Origin: a bacterium
GTDB lineage: Bacteria > Planctomycetota > Phycisphaerae > Phycisphaerales > SM1A02
Reading direction: 5' to 3'
DNA: 64,000 bases
Assembly: GCA_029977865.1 (NCBI GenBank)
Contig: JAPOKA010000002.1
Coordinates: 1 to 64,000, forward strand
In this document: in pieces, positions 54,633-62,405 of the stretch
How positions within the stretch are numbered: position 1 is the stretch's first letter
How the letters are laid out: the number at the start of each line of letters is the position of its first letter
Made by a program: the position numbers and the translations under genes
The notes under the pieces: model-generated
The model's input: only the letters and a program-made list of their open reading frames with translations
Databases searched by the model: none
What the model was told of the DNA's origin: nothing

Positions 54633-55979
54633 ATGCACCGCTCCGGCGCCTGGCTCACCGCGCTCATCCTGATCGGCCTCGTTCTGGGCGGCATCGTGGG
54701 AGAGGTGCTCCACGCCAATCAGCAGGAGGAGACGGTCGCCGCGATGATGTCGTGGGGCGATCTCATCCTGATCCGGCCGCTCAAGGCGCTGGTCATTCCC
54801 ATCGTGCTGTTCAGCGTGCTGGTCGGGGTCACCTCGATCGGCAATCCCTCGAGGCTCGGGGTGATCGGCGGCGCGACCCTGGTGTACTACCTCGCCACCA
54901 TGCTCTCGGCGGTCGTGCTCGGTGCCGTGCTGGTCACCAGCATCCGCCCGGGGGAGGGCCTCCCTCCCGAGACCGTGGCCTCGCTGCAAAGCGCAGGCGT
55001 TGCCGAGTTCGAGCGCCAGGAGGCGCTCCGCTCGAGAATCGAAGACGCCTCCGATCTCGGCATGGGCGGCGCGTGGTCGAGCATCGTCGACCAGCTGGTT
55101 CCCGCCAACGTCTTTGAGGAGATGGTCGCGGTGCGACCGCTCGGCGTGATCGTGTTCGCCCTCGCGCTCGGGCTCGCGCTCGCCGCGGGTGGCTCCGCCG
55201 CCACTCCGGCGATTCGCGTCATCGCCTCCCTCTTCGACGCGCTGATGCGGCTGGTGCGCTGGATCATCTGGCTGACTCCGATCGGGGTCTTTCTGCTCGT
55301 CGCGGGCACGGTCGGCCGCATCGGTATGGCGGAACTCGTCGGGCCCATGGCCAAGTACATGCTGACCGTCGTGGTCGGACTCGCGATCCACGGATTCATC
55401 GTCCTGCCGCTGGTGCTGTGGTTCTTCGTGCGCATCAATCCCTTCGGCTTCATGTGGAGAATGAGGCGAGCGCTGCTGACGGCCTTCGGCACCGACTCCA
55501 GTTCGGCGACGCTTCCGGTCACCATCGAGACCGCGCAGGTCGAGGCCGGGTGCTCCAAGCGGGCGAGCGGCTTCGTGCTTCCGCTCGGCGCCACCGTGAA
55601 CATGGACGGCACCGCGCTCTACGAGGCGGTCGCGGTGGTCTTCCTGTTCCAGCTCTTCGGAGTGGAACTCACCCTCACCGAGCTGGTGGTGGTGGTGATC
55701 ACGGCCACCCTCGCGGCGGTTGGCGCGGCAGGCATTCCCTCCGCGGGGCTGGTGACCATGGTGATCGTGATCAGTTCGGTGAACACCAGCCTTGCCGGCC
55801 ACAGCGATGCCGCCCTGCCCATGGCGGCGATCGGAATCCTGTGGGGGGTCGATCGCATCCTGGACATGTGCCGGACCACCGTGAACGTCTGGGGCGACGC
55901 CGTCGGGGCGAGGATCATCACCCAGATCGCCCCCGACGAAGAGCCGAATGACGAGGCCGCTTCGGCATCGGCGATCTGA
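54633..55979 (+). CDS. Dicarboxylate/amino acid:cation symporter (DAACS family)
   Basis: The 448-residue membrane protein belongs to the GltP/DctA family. The Ser-rich hairpin loop is FGTDSSSATLPVTI near residue 290 and the binding motif PLGATVNMDGTALYEA is near residue 317. AAVGAAGIPSAGLV forms the second re-entrant loop and DRILDMCRTTVNVWGD the last helix. It imports glutamate, aspartate or C4-dicarboxylates with Na+ or H+. An extracytoplasmic loop of about 70 residues after the second helix pair is hydrophilic. The NifU-like gene follows after 30 nt. Confidence 0.92.
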   Translation: MHRSGAWLTALILIGLVLGGIVGEVLHANQQEETVAAMMSWGDLILIRPLKALVIPIVLFSVLVGVTSIGNPSRLGVIGGATLVYYLATMLSAVVLGAVLVTSIRPGEGLPPETVASLQSAGVAEFERQEALRSRIEDASDLGMGGAWSSIVDQLVPANVFEEMVAVRPLGVIVFALALGLALAAGGSAATPAIRVIASLFDALMRLVRWIIWLTPIGVFLLVAGTVGRIGMAELVGPMAKYMLTVVVGLAIHGFIVLPLVLWFFVRINPFGFMWRMRRALLTAFGTDSSSATLPVTIETAQVEAGCSKRASGFVLPLGATVNMDGTALYEAVAVVFLFQLFGVELTLTELVVVVITATLAAVGAAGIPSAGLVTMVIVISSVNTSLAGHSDAALPMAAIGILWGVDRILDMCRTTVNVWGDAVGARIITQIAPDEEPNDEAASASAI

Positions 55980-55985
55980 GCGGGA

Positions 55986-55991
55986 TACCCT
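55986..55991 (+). promoter_or_regulatory. -10 box TACCCT
   Basis: TACCCT lies 18 nt before the GTG of the NifU-like gene. Confidence 0.35.
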
Positions 55992-56009
55992 TTCGACCCG
56001 AGATCGCCC

Positions 56010-56261
56010 GTGACCGCCTCCGAACCCGTCACCATCCCGCTCGAAGCCCGCGTCGCCTCGGTGATCGAGGCGATCCGACCGGCGATCCGCTCAGACGGGG
56101 GCGACCTCGAACTGGTCGCCGTGGCAGCGGATGGACAGGTCCAGATCCGCCTTCTCGGGGCGTGCGTGGGCTGCCCCTCCGCCGATGCCACCTTGCATCA
56201 CTTCATCGAGCGGGCCCTGGTGGAGGTCCCGGGGGTCTCCGGAGTGATCGCGGTCCCCTGA
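56010..56261 (+). CDS. NifU C-terminal-like iron-sulfur scaffold protein
   Basis: The 83-residue protein is a single NifU C-terminal (Nfu) domain: IRSDGGDLELV near residue 28 and LLGACVGCPSADATL with the CxxC near residues 53-56. Nfu proteins carry Fe-S clusters from the scaffold to targets. The start is GTG. It is one of two Fe-S trafficking genes in the window, the other being mrp. Confidence 0.93.
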   Translation: MTASEPVTIPLEARVASVIEAIRPAIRSDGGDLELVAVAADGQVQIRLLGACVGCPSADATLHHFIERALVEVPGVSGVIAVP

Positions 56262-56319
56262 GGTCGAGGATCCGCGGCCGGATCGGCTGTCAGGCGGTTC
56301 CCTTTGGCCGAATTGGAGC

Positions 56320-56325
56320 TACCCT
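56320..56325 (+). promoter_or_regulatory. -10 box TACCCT for csrA
   Basis: TACCCT lies 78 nt before the csrA ATG, leaving a leader of about 70 nt that ends in GGAGG 8 nt before the codon. CsrA binds GGA in leaders, so autoregulation at this site is possible. Confidence 0.4.
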
Positions 56326-56403
56326 GTGCAGGTCGGCGTCCGGTTTGCCCATTGGGTGAACGAGGTCCTTCGCCGGCCGAGCTCGCGTGCGGAGGTTTGA
56401 GCG

Positions 56404-56637
56404 ATGCTGGTCATCACCCGACGGGAAGGCGAGGAAGTAGTGATCGGCAACCCGGCGGCCCCGCTCGGGGTGGTGCGGATCGCTCAGATCAAGGGGGATC
56501 GAGTGCGTGTCGCCTTCGAGTTTCCTCGCGAGGTCGAGGTGCATCGCCGCGAGGTCGCGGAGCAGATCGCCTCCAACGAGAACGCCGGATCGCCCCCGGT
56601 GGTCGGATCGATCCGGCCTGCCGCGGAAGGCTCCTGA
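56404..56637 (+). CDS. csrA: Carbon storage regulator CsrA
   Basis: The 77-residue protein is a CsrA/RsmA translational regulator that binds GGA motifs in mRNA leaders as a dimer. It has MLVITRREGEEVVIG at the N-terminus and RVRVAFEFPREVEVHRREV, containing the RNA-contacting Arg and Val residues, in the middle. The C-terminal 20 residues are extended and variable, as usual. No flagellar gene or FliW, its common partners, is in the window. Confidence 0.95.
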   Translation: MLVITRREGEEVVIGNPAAPLGVVRIAQIKGDRVRVAFEFPREVEVHRREVAEQIASNENAGSPPVVGSIRPAAEGS

Positions 56638-57034
56638 GCCCGACGCCGATTCCTGAGACCGACGAGACATCGCCCGCGGCAAGCCGCGGGCGATGCTTCC
56701 GACCGAGCAATCGCCTCCGCCCCTCTTCAGGAACGGAGGCGAACGTTTTGGTGCGGGACCTACCCGCCTGCCTCGGAACGGGCGTCCGCTGCCCGCGTGT
56801 TTCCGAGGGTGCTGGCCGTCCTTGGCCGCAGCAGCGACGACGGGATGGCAAGGCGGGTGCAAGACCTCGCCTGTCCCAGGCGGATCGGAGCAGGGCCGAT
56901 CCCCCTCGAGGCGACGCCGATCCGTGGCATCACACTCGAACTGGCGCCGGCAATGCCGGCGATCCCGTGCCCGCAACGCGATGCCGTCCGTGGCACCGCG
57001 CGGGGCCTGTCGCGTCGAGGAGCAACGACGCCCC
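56638..57034. other. Hairpin-rich non-coding stretch between csrA and mraZ
   Basis: In 397 nt I find no convincing gene but five good inverted repeats: 56668-56695 (12 bp), 56711-56742 (9 bp, 14-nt loop), 56771-56808 (8 + 5 bp with a 5-nt bulge), 56882-56902 (7 bp) and 56945-56961 (7 bp, 3-nt loop). It lies 3' of both flanking genes. It could be terminators plus decayed sequence, or a structured RNA. RNase P RNA, tmRNA, SRP RNA and 6S RNA signatures were looked for and not seen. Confidence 0.45.
56668..56695 (+). terminator. 12-bp hairpin after csrA
   Basis: CATCGCCCGCGG and CCGCGGGCGATG flank the loop CAAG, 30 nt after the csrA stop. It is a likely transcription terminator although no T-run follows. 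Confidence 0.6.
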
Positions 57035-57508
57035 TCATGAGGAGTTCCTTCTCCCGGCGTCGGAGAGGGCTGCGCGAGCACGTCTCCAGACGTCGGCGTG
57101 GGTGGCCTGCAGGGAGGACTGCTCGGTCTCCCAGCGGGCCGGAGTCATGAGTTCGAGGTGATCGCGCACGCCGGCGATCACCACCGCCGACTCGATCCCG
57201 AAGCCCCGCAGCAGTCGATCCGGAATCCGCACCCTGCCCGCCGCATCGAGGGTGCAACGGGAGGCCTGCGAGAAGAGATGCCGCTCGAAGGCCAAGAGGT
57301 CCTCGTCGCCAAGGAGCGATCCCCCGAGCGCTTCGGCGAATCGCTCGAAGGTCCGCTCCGGCCAAAGCCAAAGGGTTTCGTTCGCGCCCGGTGCCGCGAT
57401 CAGCGCTTCGCCGTGGGTCGCGGGATCGAGCACCGATCGCACCTCGGCGGGAATCGCGAGGCGGCCTTTGGGATCGATGGTGTGGTCGAACTTGCCGAGC
57501 AGAAGCAC
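57035..57508 (-). CDS. mraZ: Transcriptional regulator MraZ
   Basis: The 157-residue protein has two AbrB-like SpoVT folds with the family signatures DPKGRLAIPAEVR near residue 13 and DAAGRVRIPDRLL near residue 90. MraZ is the conserved DNA-binding protein that begins dcw clusters and represses them. Here it is not followed by rsmH or other division genes; murE-murF-mraY lie 23 kb away. The start is GTG with GAGGA 9 nt upstream. A matching repeat array lies directly upstream, so self-regulation is likely. Confidence 0.93.
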   Translation of the reverse strand: MLLLGKFDHTIDPKGRLAIPAEVRSVLDPATHGEALIAAPGANETLWLWPERTFERFAEALGGSLLGDEDLLAFERHLFSQASRCTLDAAGRVRIPDRLLRGFGIESAVVIAGVRDHLELMTPARWETEQSSLQATHADVWRRARAALSDAGRRNSS

Positions 57509-57538
57509 GCATCACCGTCCTCGTGGGGGCTCGGAGGG

Positions 57539-57544
57539 ACACTA
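57539..57544 (-). promoter_or_regulatory. -10 box TAGTGT for mraZ
   Basis: On the minus strand TAGTGT lies 30 nt before the mraZ GTG and directly after the last repeat of the MraZ-box-like array. Confidence 0.5.
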
Positions 57545-57589
57545 ATCCACTTCGCCCCACTCTGCAACACTTTTTCCCACAACACACCA
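57545..57589 (-). promoter_or_regulatory. MraZ-box-like operator: TGGGN-type repeats every 10 bp
   Basis: Reading the minus strand towards mraZ, pentamers TGGTG, TGGGA, TGTTG, TGGGG and TGGAT are each followed by a 5-nt spacer. In characterised bacteria MraZ binds direct TGGGN repeats separated by 5 nt upstream of its own gene. The array covers where the -35 and spacer of the mraZ promoter would be, a fitting place for a repressor. Confidence 0.7.
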
Positions 57590-57727
57590 CCAAGTGGGCG
57601 ATCAAGGTCCGAGAGCCAATGCAACCATCTTCAGGAACTGGACTTGCATTTCCCACCATTCATCCACAAGGCTCGATTGGCTGTTTCGATTGGTCGATCT
57701 CCCCCACTCCGCTTCGGCGAACCACCC

Positions 57728-58285
57728 ATGAGCAGATCGGTGCCAGATCCCTGTCACGACGCGGCGTGCGAGGCGCTCGCTCAGGTGCCCCACGGGAGAT
57801 TCCTGCTCACCGCCGCCGCCGGCGACGTCCGGGCGGGCCTGCTCGTGGACTGGGTCTCGCCCTGCGGAAGCTCGCCCCCCTCGATCATGCTCGCGCTGCC
57901 CAAGGGGCAACCGATCAGTCCGCTGATCCGAGACAGCCGCCACTTCGGCTTGGCGTTGATCCGCGGCGTCGATCCGCTCGTCGAGCGGCTCTTCGCCTCG
58001 CGTCAGGAGAGTGACGTCTTCCTCGGACTCACGTTCCACCTCGGCCCACACGGATCACCGATCCTCGACCGCGGCGAGTGGGCACTCGAATGCGAGTTGA
58101 TGCGTCACCTCGACATCGAGAGCGACTGCGAGCTCTACGTGGGCATCGTCCGCAGCATCGAACGATCGCCGCAGCCGCCTCGGCCGGCGAGCCGAGTGGC
58201 TCGAACCGACGAGCCCCGCGCAGCGGTCAAGGTCGATGAGCCTCGCCGCAGCACCATGCCGAATCCGCGACGCTCCGACCGCTGA
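57728..58285 (+). CDS. Flavin reductase-like domain protein
   Basis: The 185-residue protein resembles the flavin reductase/FMN-binding split-barrel family: RFLLTAAAGDVRAGLLVDWVSP and PSIMLALPKGQPISPLIRDS match the FMN-binding strands, and HFGLALI follows. The last 40 residues are basic and disordered. Such proteins bind FMN and either supply reduced flavin to oxygenases or act on their own. No oxygenase is adjacent. The start is uncertain because the leader has no clear ribosome site. Confidence 0.75.
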   Translation: MSRSVPDPCHDAACEALAQVPHGRFLLTAAAGDVRAGLLVDWVSPCGSSPPSIMLALPKGQPISPLIRDSRHFGLALIRGVDPLVERLFASRQESDVFLGLTFHLGPHGSPILDRGEWALECELMRHLDIESDCELYVGIVRSIERSPQPPRPASRVARTDEPRAAVKVDEPRRSTMPNPRRSDR

Positions 58286-58310
58286 TCCTCGACGTGATCG
58301 CCCTGCCGCG

Positions 58311-58316
58311 TAGGAT
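58311..58316 (+). promoter_or_regulatory. -10 box TAGGAT, leaderless
   Basis: TAGGAT ends 6 nt before the ATG of the amidohydrolase gene, predicting transcription start at the codon. No -35 is clear. Confidence 0.45.
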
Positions 58317-58322
58317 CGACTC

Positions 58323-59438
58323 ATGAGCGATCGAGCCCCGCGGCCCGGCTTCACCGCCGACGGCCGATTCCGCAATCCTTCCAACCGCCTCGGACTCGAC
58401 TATCGCCGCGAGGCTCAGGCGTTCGCGCCGCGTTCTCGTCCGATCTTCGACGCCCACCTGCACCTCGCAGGTCCCACCGCAGTGCGGATCTTCCAGGAGG
58501 CCGCGGCGCTCTACGGCGTCACTCGCTTCCTCTCCATGACTCCGATCGAGCATGTGCCTGCGGTGCAGGAGGCGCTCGGCGACGCGGTCCGGTTCATCGC
58601 GGTGCCCAACTACTTTGGCAGCGATCGCCGCTTCGAGCACGGCCCGGGGTTTCTCGACGCGATCGAGCGATTCCATCGCCTCGGCAGCCGCGTGGTGAAG
58701 TTCTGGTCGGCGCCGCGCGGCCTCGACTACGGACGCGAGTCGGGCGACCCCGACCTTCTGCGGCTCGACAGCCCCAATCGAATCACGGCCATGGAACTCG
58801 CCGCGTCGCTGGACATGACCTTCATGGTGCATGTCGCCGATCCCGACACCTGGTTCTCGACCCGCTACGCCGATCCCGAGCTCTACGGCACCAAGGCTTC
58901 CCATTACGAGCCGCTTCGGCGCCTGCTCGACCGCTTCGAGGTGCCGTGGATCGCGGCCCATTGCGGCGGATGGCCGGAGGATCTGGACTTCCTCGATGCC
59001 CTGCTGCTCGACCATCCCAACGTGAGGCTCGACATCAGCGCGACCAAGTGGATGGTGCGCGAGCTCTCCAAGCATCCCCGCGAGCGCCTGCTCGAGTTCT
59101 TTCGGCGCTGGCGCGGGCGGTTGCTCTTCGGTTCAGACATCGTGACCCACGAGGATCACCTCCGCAGCGGCGAGAAGACGGAGATGGGCGCCAAGGCCGA
59201 CGACGCAGACTCGGCGTTCGATCTCTACGCGAGCCGCTACTGGGCCTACCGAACCATGCTCGAGACCGAGTGGCACGGCACCTCGCCGATCGCCGACCCC
59301 GATCTCGCGGCGGTCGATGCCGCACGCGATCCGCTCGATGCGCCATCACTCAGGGGCTTCGCCCTGCCCGAGGAGATCCTCGACACCCTCTATCACGAGG
59401 CGGCGGCGCAGCTCTTCGCGGAACCGGTCGCGACCTGA
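58323..59438 (+). CDS. Amidohydrolase family protein
   Basis: The 371-residue protein is a metal-dependent amidohydrolase 2 type TIM barrel. FDAHLHLAG near residue 42 carries the HxH metal site, VVKFWSAP the strand with Lys, FMVHVADPDTW and WIAAHCGGWPEDLDFL two metal histidines, and LLFGSDIVTHEDH the catalytic Asp. Members include decarboxylases and lactonases; the substrate is unknown. It is probably transcribed alone. The last 46 nt overlap the opposite gene. Confidence 0.85.
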   Translation: MSDRAPRPGFTADGRFRNPSNRLGLDYRREAQAFAPRSRPIFDAHLHLAGPTAVRIFQEAAALYGVTRFLSMTPIEHVPAVQEALGDAVRFIAVPNYFGSDRRFEHGPGFLDAIERFHRLGSRVVKFWSAPRGLDYGRESGDPDLLRLDSPNRITAMELAASLDMTFMVHVADPDTWFSTRYADPELYGTKASHYEPLRRLLDRFEVPWIAAHCGGWPEDLDFLDALLLDHPNVRLDISATKWMVRELSKHPRERLLEFFRRWRGRLLFGSDIVTHEDHLRSGEKTEMGAKADDADSAFDLYASRYWAYRTMLETEWHGTSPIADPDLAAVDAARDPLDAPSLRGFALPEEILDTLYHEAAAQLFAEPVAT

Positions 59439-60517
59439 GTCCGCCAGGCTCCCGCGAGGGTCGCGGCGAAGGCCGGCGAAGTCGCCGCTCGTGATGAAGC
59501 CAGCGGTGCCCCGGGCACGAGTTCTCCGCGGCGGATCGCCGCGAGAAGTCGCTCCGCAGCGGCGGGCGGCGGCTCTGCCGGCACCAGCGTGCCCATGCCT
59601 GACGCCGCCGAGGCGGTCCACGCCGGATCGTCGAGCAGGAACGTCGGCACCCCCGCCTCGGCCGCGATCCATGGCGCCAGCACCAGATCGGCAGGATCGC
59701 GACGAGGTCCGCCCACCACCATCAGGGCATCGAGCGCGCCGATCCAATGATGAAGCTCCCTCGCAAGTGGACGCGGCCGGACCGCCCAGCCCACTCCGGT
59801 CTCGTCGACGAGCGTCGAGACGCCTTCGACCAGGATCTCGCGAGGATCGACCACGACTCGTTCGACCGCGTGGCTGTGCACCGCCAACGCGGCGATGTTG
59901 AATCCGTCGCGCCGCGCCGAACGGCCCTCGACGCTGCTCGGACCGGCGACCACGAGTCCCATCACCACGCCGGTGGTCGAGGCATCGATCGCCGAACGCA
60001 GCAAGGGACGTCGGAGGCGGGACTTCTCGATCGCGGCACGGGTTGCCGCCCCCGCCGCGGTCGGCATGCGACGGATGGGCTCGAGCGGCCACGACCCCTC
60101 CGCACCCATCGAGTCGATCCACGAACTCCAACCTGCGCACTCGAATCCTCCCTCGCGCCGGCGATGGAGTCGCGCCCGTTCGAGTCCGCTCGGCCGCCGC
60201 TCCGGCACCAGCACTCGCGCCGCATCGGTCCAGCCCGAGTCCGCGACGGCGATCGCCGAGGCGATCGACCAGCAGATGACCGACGCGATCGGTGCCACCG
60301 CCGCAACCTCCGCGAGGCTGCGCCGCATGGCGCGACCGGTGGGATGCGCGAGCCGGTCGACTCGAGGCAGCCCCGAGCCGCCGCCGGTCCCGATCAGGAT
60401 CTCCACGTGGCCGTACTCCGCGAGCGAGTCGGCGGCATCCCGCACCAACAGGCTGCGGAGCGAGGCGAATTCCACCTGCTCATCGAGCACATGGATCACC
60501 AGCGGCGGTGAACTCAT
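59393..60517 (-). CDS. GT-B-like protein of unknown function
   Basis: The 374-residue protein resembles a GT-B-type glycosyltransferase without a clear family. The N-terminal domain starts VIHVLDEQVEFAS and has a GTGGGSGLPRV loop. The C-terminal domain has LDALMVVGGPRRDPADLVLAPWIAAEAGVPTFLL, the place where glycosyltransferases bind the nucleotide sugar, but the usual Glu motif is not obvious. No signal peptide. The ATG overlaps the stop of the upstream lipoprotein gene (ATGA). Activity is uncertain. Confidence 0.55.
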   Translation of the reverse strand: MSSPPLVIHVLDEQVEFASLRSLLVRDAADSLAEYGHVEILIGTGGGSGLPRVDRLAHPTGRAMRRSLAEVAAVAPIASVICWSIASAIAVADSGWTDAARVLVPERRPSGLERARLHRRREGGFECAGWSSWIDSMGAEGSWPLEPIRRMPTAAGAATRAAIEKSRLRRPLLRSAIDASTTGVVMGLVVAGPSSVEGRSARRDGFNIAALAVHSHAVERVVVDPREILVEGVSTLVDETGVGWAVRPRPLARELHHWIGALDALMVVGGPRRDPADLVLAPWIAAEAGVPTFLLDDPAWTASAASGMGTLVPAEPPPAAAERLLAAIRRGELVPGAPLASSRAATSPAFAATLAGAWRTQVATGSAKSCAAAS

Positions 60518-61203
60518 CGCGGTTGCAGATTCTCGCCGAGATCGACGCGGTCGTGCTCGTAGAAGACGCGGGAGATCTGCCGGCCGAGGCGATCGGCGAG
60601 CTGGTCCTCGACCGCCCGACGCGTGCTCGGCGTTCGCAAGGCATCGGTGGGAATCTCGCGCAACTGCGCCCGCACCTCGCGACCGTCCTCCTCCTCCATG
60701 CTCGGGAAGACCCGCACCCGGCTCTCGATGTCGAGCACCCTTACGAATGCCGCGGAGGTGGGACGCGGCGATCCCTCCCCGTCGATCAGGCTGAACTCGC
60801 TGATCTCCACGTAGATCAGCTGATCGGCCTTCACGCCCGTGGCCACCTGCCCCATGGTGAGTCGCTTGCCGTCGCGTTCATTGGAGCGGACGTAGGCGAT
60901 GACGTCGCGGGTGTTGACGATCTCCGGGACGGTCTTCTCGGAAAGCAGGCGATCCGCGATCGCCTCGCCGATGTCGACCCGCAGCGCCATCCGTGGCAGG
61001 ATGTTCTGCCGGTCGTCGACGAGGATCGCGGTCCGCACCGGCTTCAGGACGAACTCCGCATCGATGGTGCCCGGGCCTTCGATGGCATAGGCGATCGGCG
61101 CCACGATGTTGCAGCTGCCGAGCACGGCGAAGAGGGGCAACACCACCGCGACCACGATCAGTCGTCGGGGTACTTGTCCTCGATGTGGTCGAAGAAGAGC
61201 CAC
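60514..61203 (-). CDS. Lipoprotein, tandem paralogue B
   Basis: The 229-residue protein has a lipoprotein signal with basic N-region and cleavage before Cys31 (LFAVLGSC). The mature part is mixed alpha/beta: TAILVDDRQNIL, VDIGEAIADRLL, LTMGQVATGVKADQLIYVEISEF and VEDQLADRLGRQISRVFYEH. These blocks match the neighbouring lipoprotein in order and spacing. The ATG lies inside the end of the upstream gene (46-nt overlap); a GTG at 61155 would lack a normal signal. The family is unknown to me; a TolB N-terminal or LptE-like fold is possible. Confidence 0.65.
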   Translation of the reverse strand: MALLRPHRGQVPRRLIVVAVVLPLFAVLGSCNIVAPIAYAIEGPGTIDAEFVLKPVRTAILVDDRQNILPRMALRVDIGEAIADRLLSEKTVPEIVNTRDVIAYVRSNERDGKRLTMGQVATGVKADQLIYVEISEFSLIDGEGSPRPTSAAFVRVLDIESRVRVFPSMEEEDGREVRAQLREIPTDALRTPSTRRAVEDQLADRLGRQISRVFYEHDRVDLGENLQPR

Positions 61204-61826
61204 GAGGCCTCCTGAAGGAACTTGGTGAGCAGACCGGTCTCGATCTGGCGGGCGTTGGCACTCTCGCGCGAGACGCCCTCAAGGTCGGGGAATCTCGAGG
61301 TGACCGAGAAGGTCGCCGCGAACTCGTCGGCGTCGAGGCTCTGAGCCTCGATGACCCCGATCGTCGCCGCACAGACGCCGTCCCAGACCCAGGTGTTCCC
61401 CGGCGGGTTGAGTCGGTACTCGTAGACGTCGACCAGCACCACTCGCTCCACCCCCAGATCCGAGGCGATCTGGCCGTAGGGAAGCGACGACCAGTGCGGC
61501 GTCTGGTACTGCCACTGCAGCACCACCCGCGGATCGAGCAGCCGAACCCCGCCGACGTTTGAGGCGAGGCGGGCGGAGAGGTTGGCGGTCACATTCGCCG
61601 CCACCGTGGGAAACTCGTAGAGCATCGACGGATCGGACTGCACCACCACCGCGACGGTGTGGTTGCGGAGGCCGTCGTACTCGGCCAACACCTCGATCTG
61701 CTTCGAACGCTCGAGTTGGGCCGACACCGCACCGGCGAGTCCGAAGATCTGGCATCCGGAGATGCCGCCGACGACGAGGGCGACCGCCCCGGCCAGCAGG
61801 ACCCTCTTCCTGAGAATCGAGATCAC
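61158..61826 (-). CDS. Lipoprotein, tandem paralogue A
   Basis: The 222-residue protein has a lipoprotein signal with cleavage before Cys25 (VVGGISGC). The mature protein contains HTVAVVVQSDPSMLYEFP, TANLSARLASNVGGV, YGQIASDLGVERVVLVDVYEY and FLQEASWLFFDHIEDKYP, aligning block by block with the next gene's product. The GTG start overlaps the stop of the DUF2752 gene by 4 nt. It is probably anchored in the outer or inner membrane. Function unknown. Confidence 0.68.
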   Translation of the reverse strand: MISILRKRVLLAGAVALVVGGISGCQIFGLAGAVSAQLERSKQIEVLAEYDGLRNHTVAVVVQSDPSMLYEFPTVAANVTANLSARLASNVGGVRLLDPRVVLQWQYQTPHWSSLPYGQIASDLGVERVVLVDVYEYRLNPPGNTWVWDGVCAATIGVIEAQSLDADEFAATFSVTSRFPDLEGVSRESANARQIETGLLTKFLQEASWLFFDHIEDKYPDD

Positions 61827-62326
61827 CACGCGGCACCTCCAAGCGGCAACACCTCGATCGCGGCGTCGAGGCGAACGCAAGCGATCTTGTAGACCCACGC
61901 CAGGATCACCACCACGATCAAGACCGTCCAGACCCGCGGCGACAGCGACGACCAGAGAACCTCCCACGACTTCGCACCCGTCGCAGCGGTGAACGCAGCC
62001 ACCACCGCCACCATCGCCGCCGCCAACGCGAGGATCGCACCCGCCGGCTGAACCAGGAACGAGCCGAGCAGATCCCCTCGGGCCGCATGGGCAAAGGCGG
62101 TGGTCATGCCGCAACTCGGGCAGGGAATCCCCGCGGCGGCAACCCACCCGCAGGCAGGCAGCCCCAACTGCTCGTGCGTGCCAAGGCCCGCAGCCGCCGG
62201 CTCGAGCCACGCCGCCAACACCAAGGGCCCCGCAGCCGCGAGCGCCACCGCCGCGGCCACCATTCGCGGAGCCGCCGCGGTGGTCGCGGCGGGTCGAACG
62301 AGGTCGGGCTGGGCTTCGGCGTGCAT
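61823..62326 (-). CDS. DUF2752 membrane protein
   Basis: The 167-residue protein matches DUF2752: the hallmark IPCPSCGMTTAFAHAARGDLLGSF lies in the middle, preceded by one and followed by two hydrophobic segments. The two conserved cysteines of CPSC suggest metal or redox chemistry, but the family is uncharacterised. It begins the unit DUF2752-lipoprotein-lipoprotein-GT-B-like, all joined by overlaps. The start at 62326 begins before the first membrane segment; the dipeptidase gene is divergent. Confidence 0.82.
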   Translation of the reverse strand: MHAEAQPDLVRPAATTAAAPRMVAAAVALAAAGPLVLAAWLEPAAAGLGTHEQLGLPACGWVAAAGIPCPSCGMTTAFAHAARGDLLGSFLVQPAGAILALAAAMVAVVAAFTAATGAKSWEVLWSSLSPRVWTVLIVVVILAWVYKIACVRLDAAIEVLPLGGAAW

Positions 62327-62336
62327 CTGAGCAGGG

Positions 62337-62342
62337 TATGTT
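62337..62342 (+). promoter_or_regulatory. -10 box TATGTT
   Basis: TATGTT lies 63 nt before the dipeptidase ATG, in the divergent gap shared with the DUF2752 unit. Confidence 0.3.
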
Positions 62343-62405
62343 CGACCGCCACGGCGGGCAAAGACCGCCAGAACCACCCGACTCCGAGACGTCACGCGCG
62401 GCCTC

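Noticed and set aside
56638-57034. RNase P RNA, tmRNA, SRP RNA or 6S RNA
   Set aside because: Key conserved strings (GAGGAAAGTCC, the SRP GGAA loop region, a tmRNA tRNA-like end, a 6S central bubble) are absent on both strands.
57655-57670. DnaA-box-like TCATCCACA
   Set aside because: A single imperfect copy with no cluster, no AT-rich unwinding element and no dnaA or dnaN nearby.
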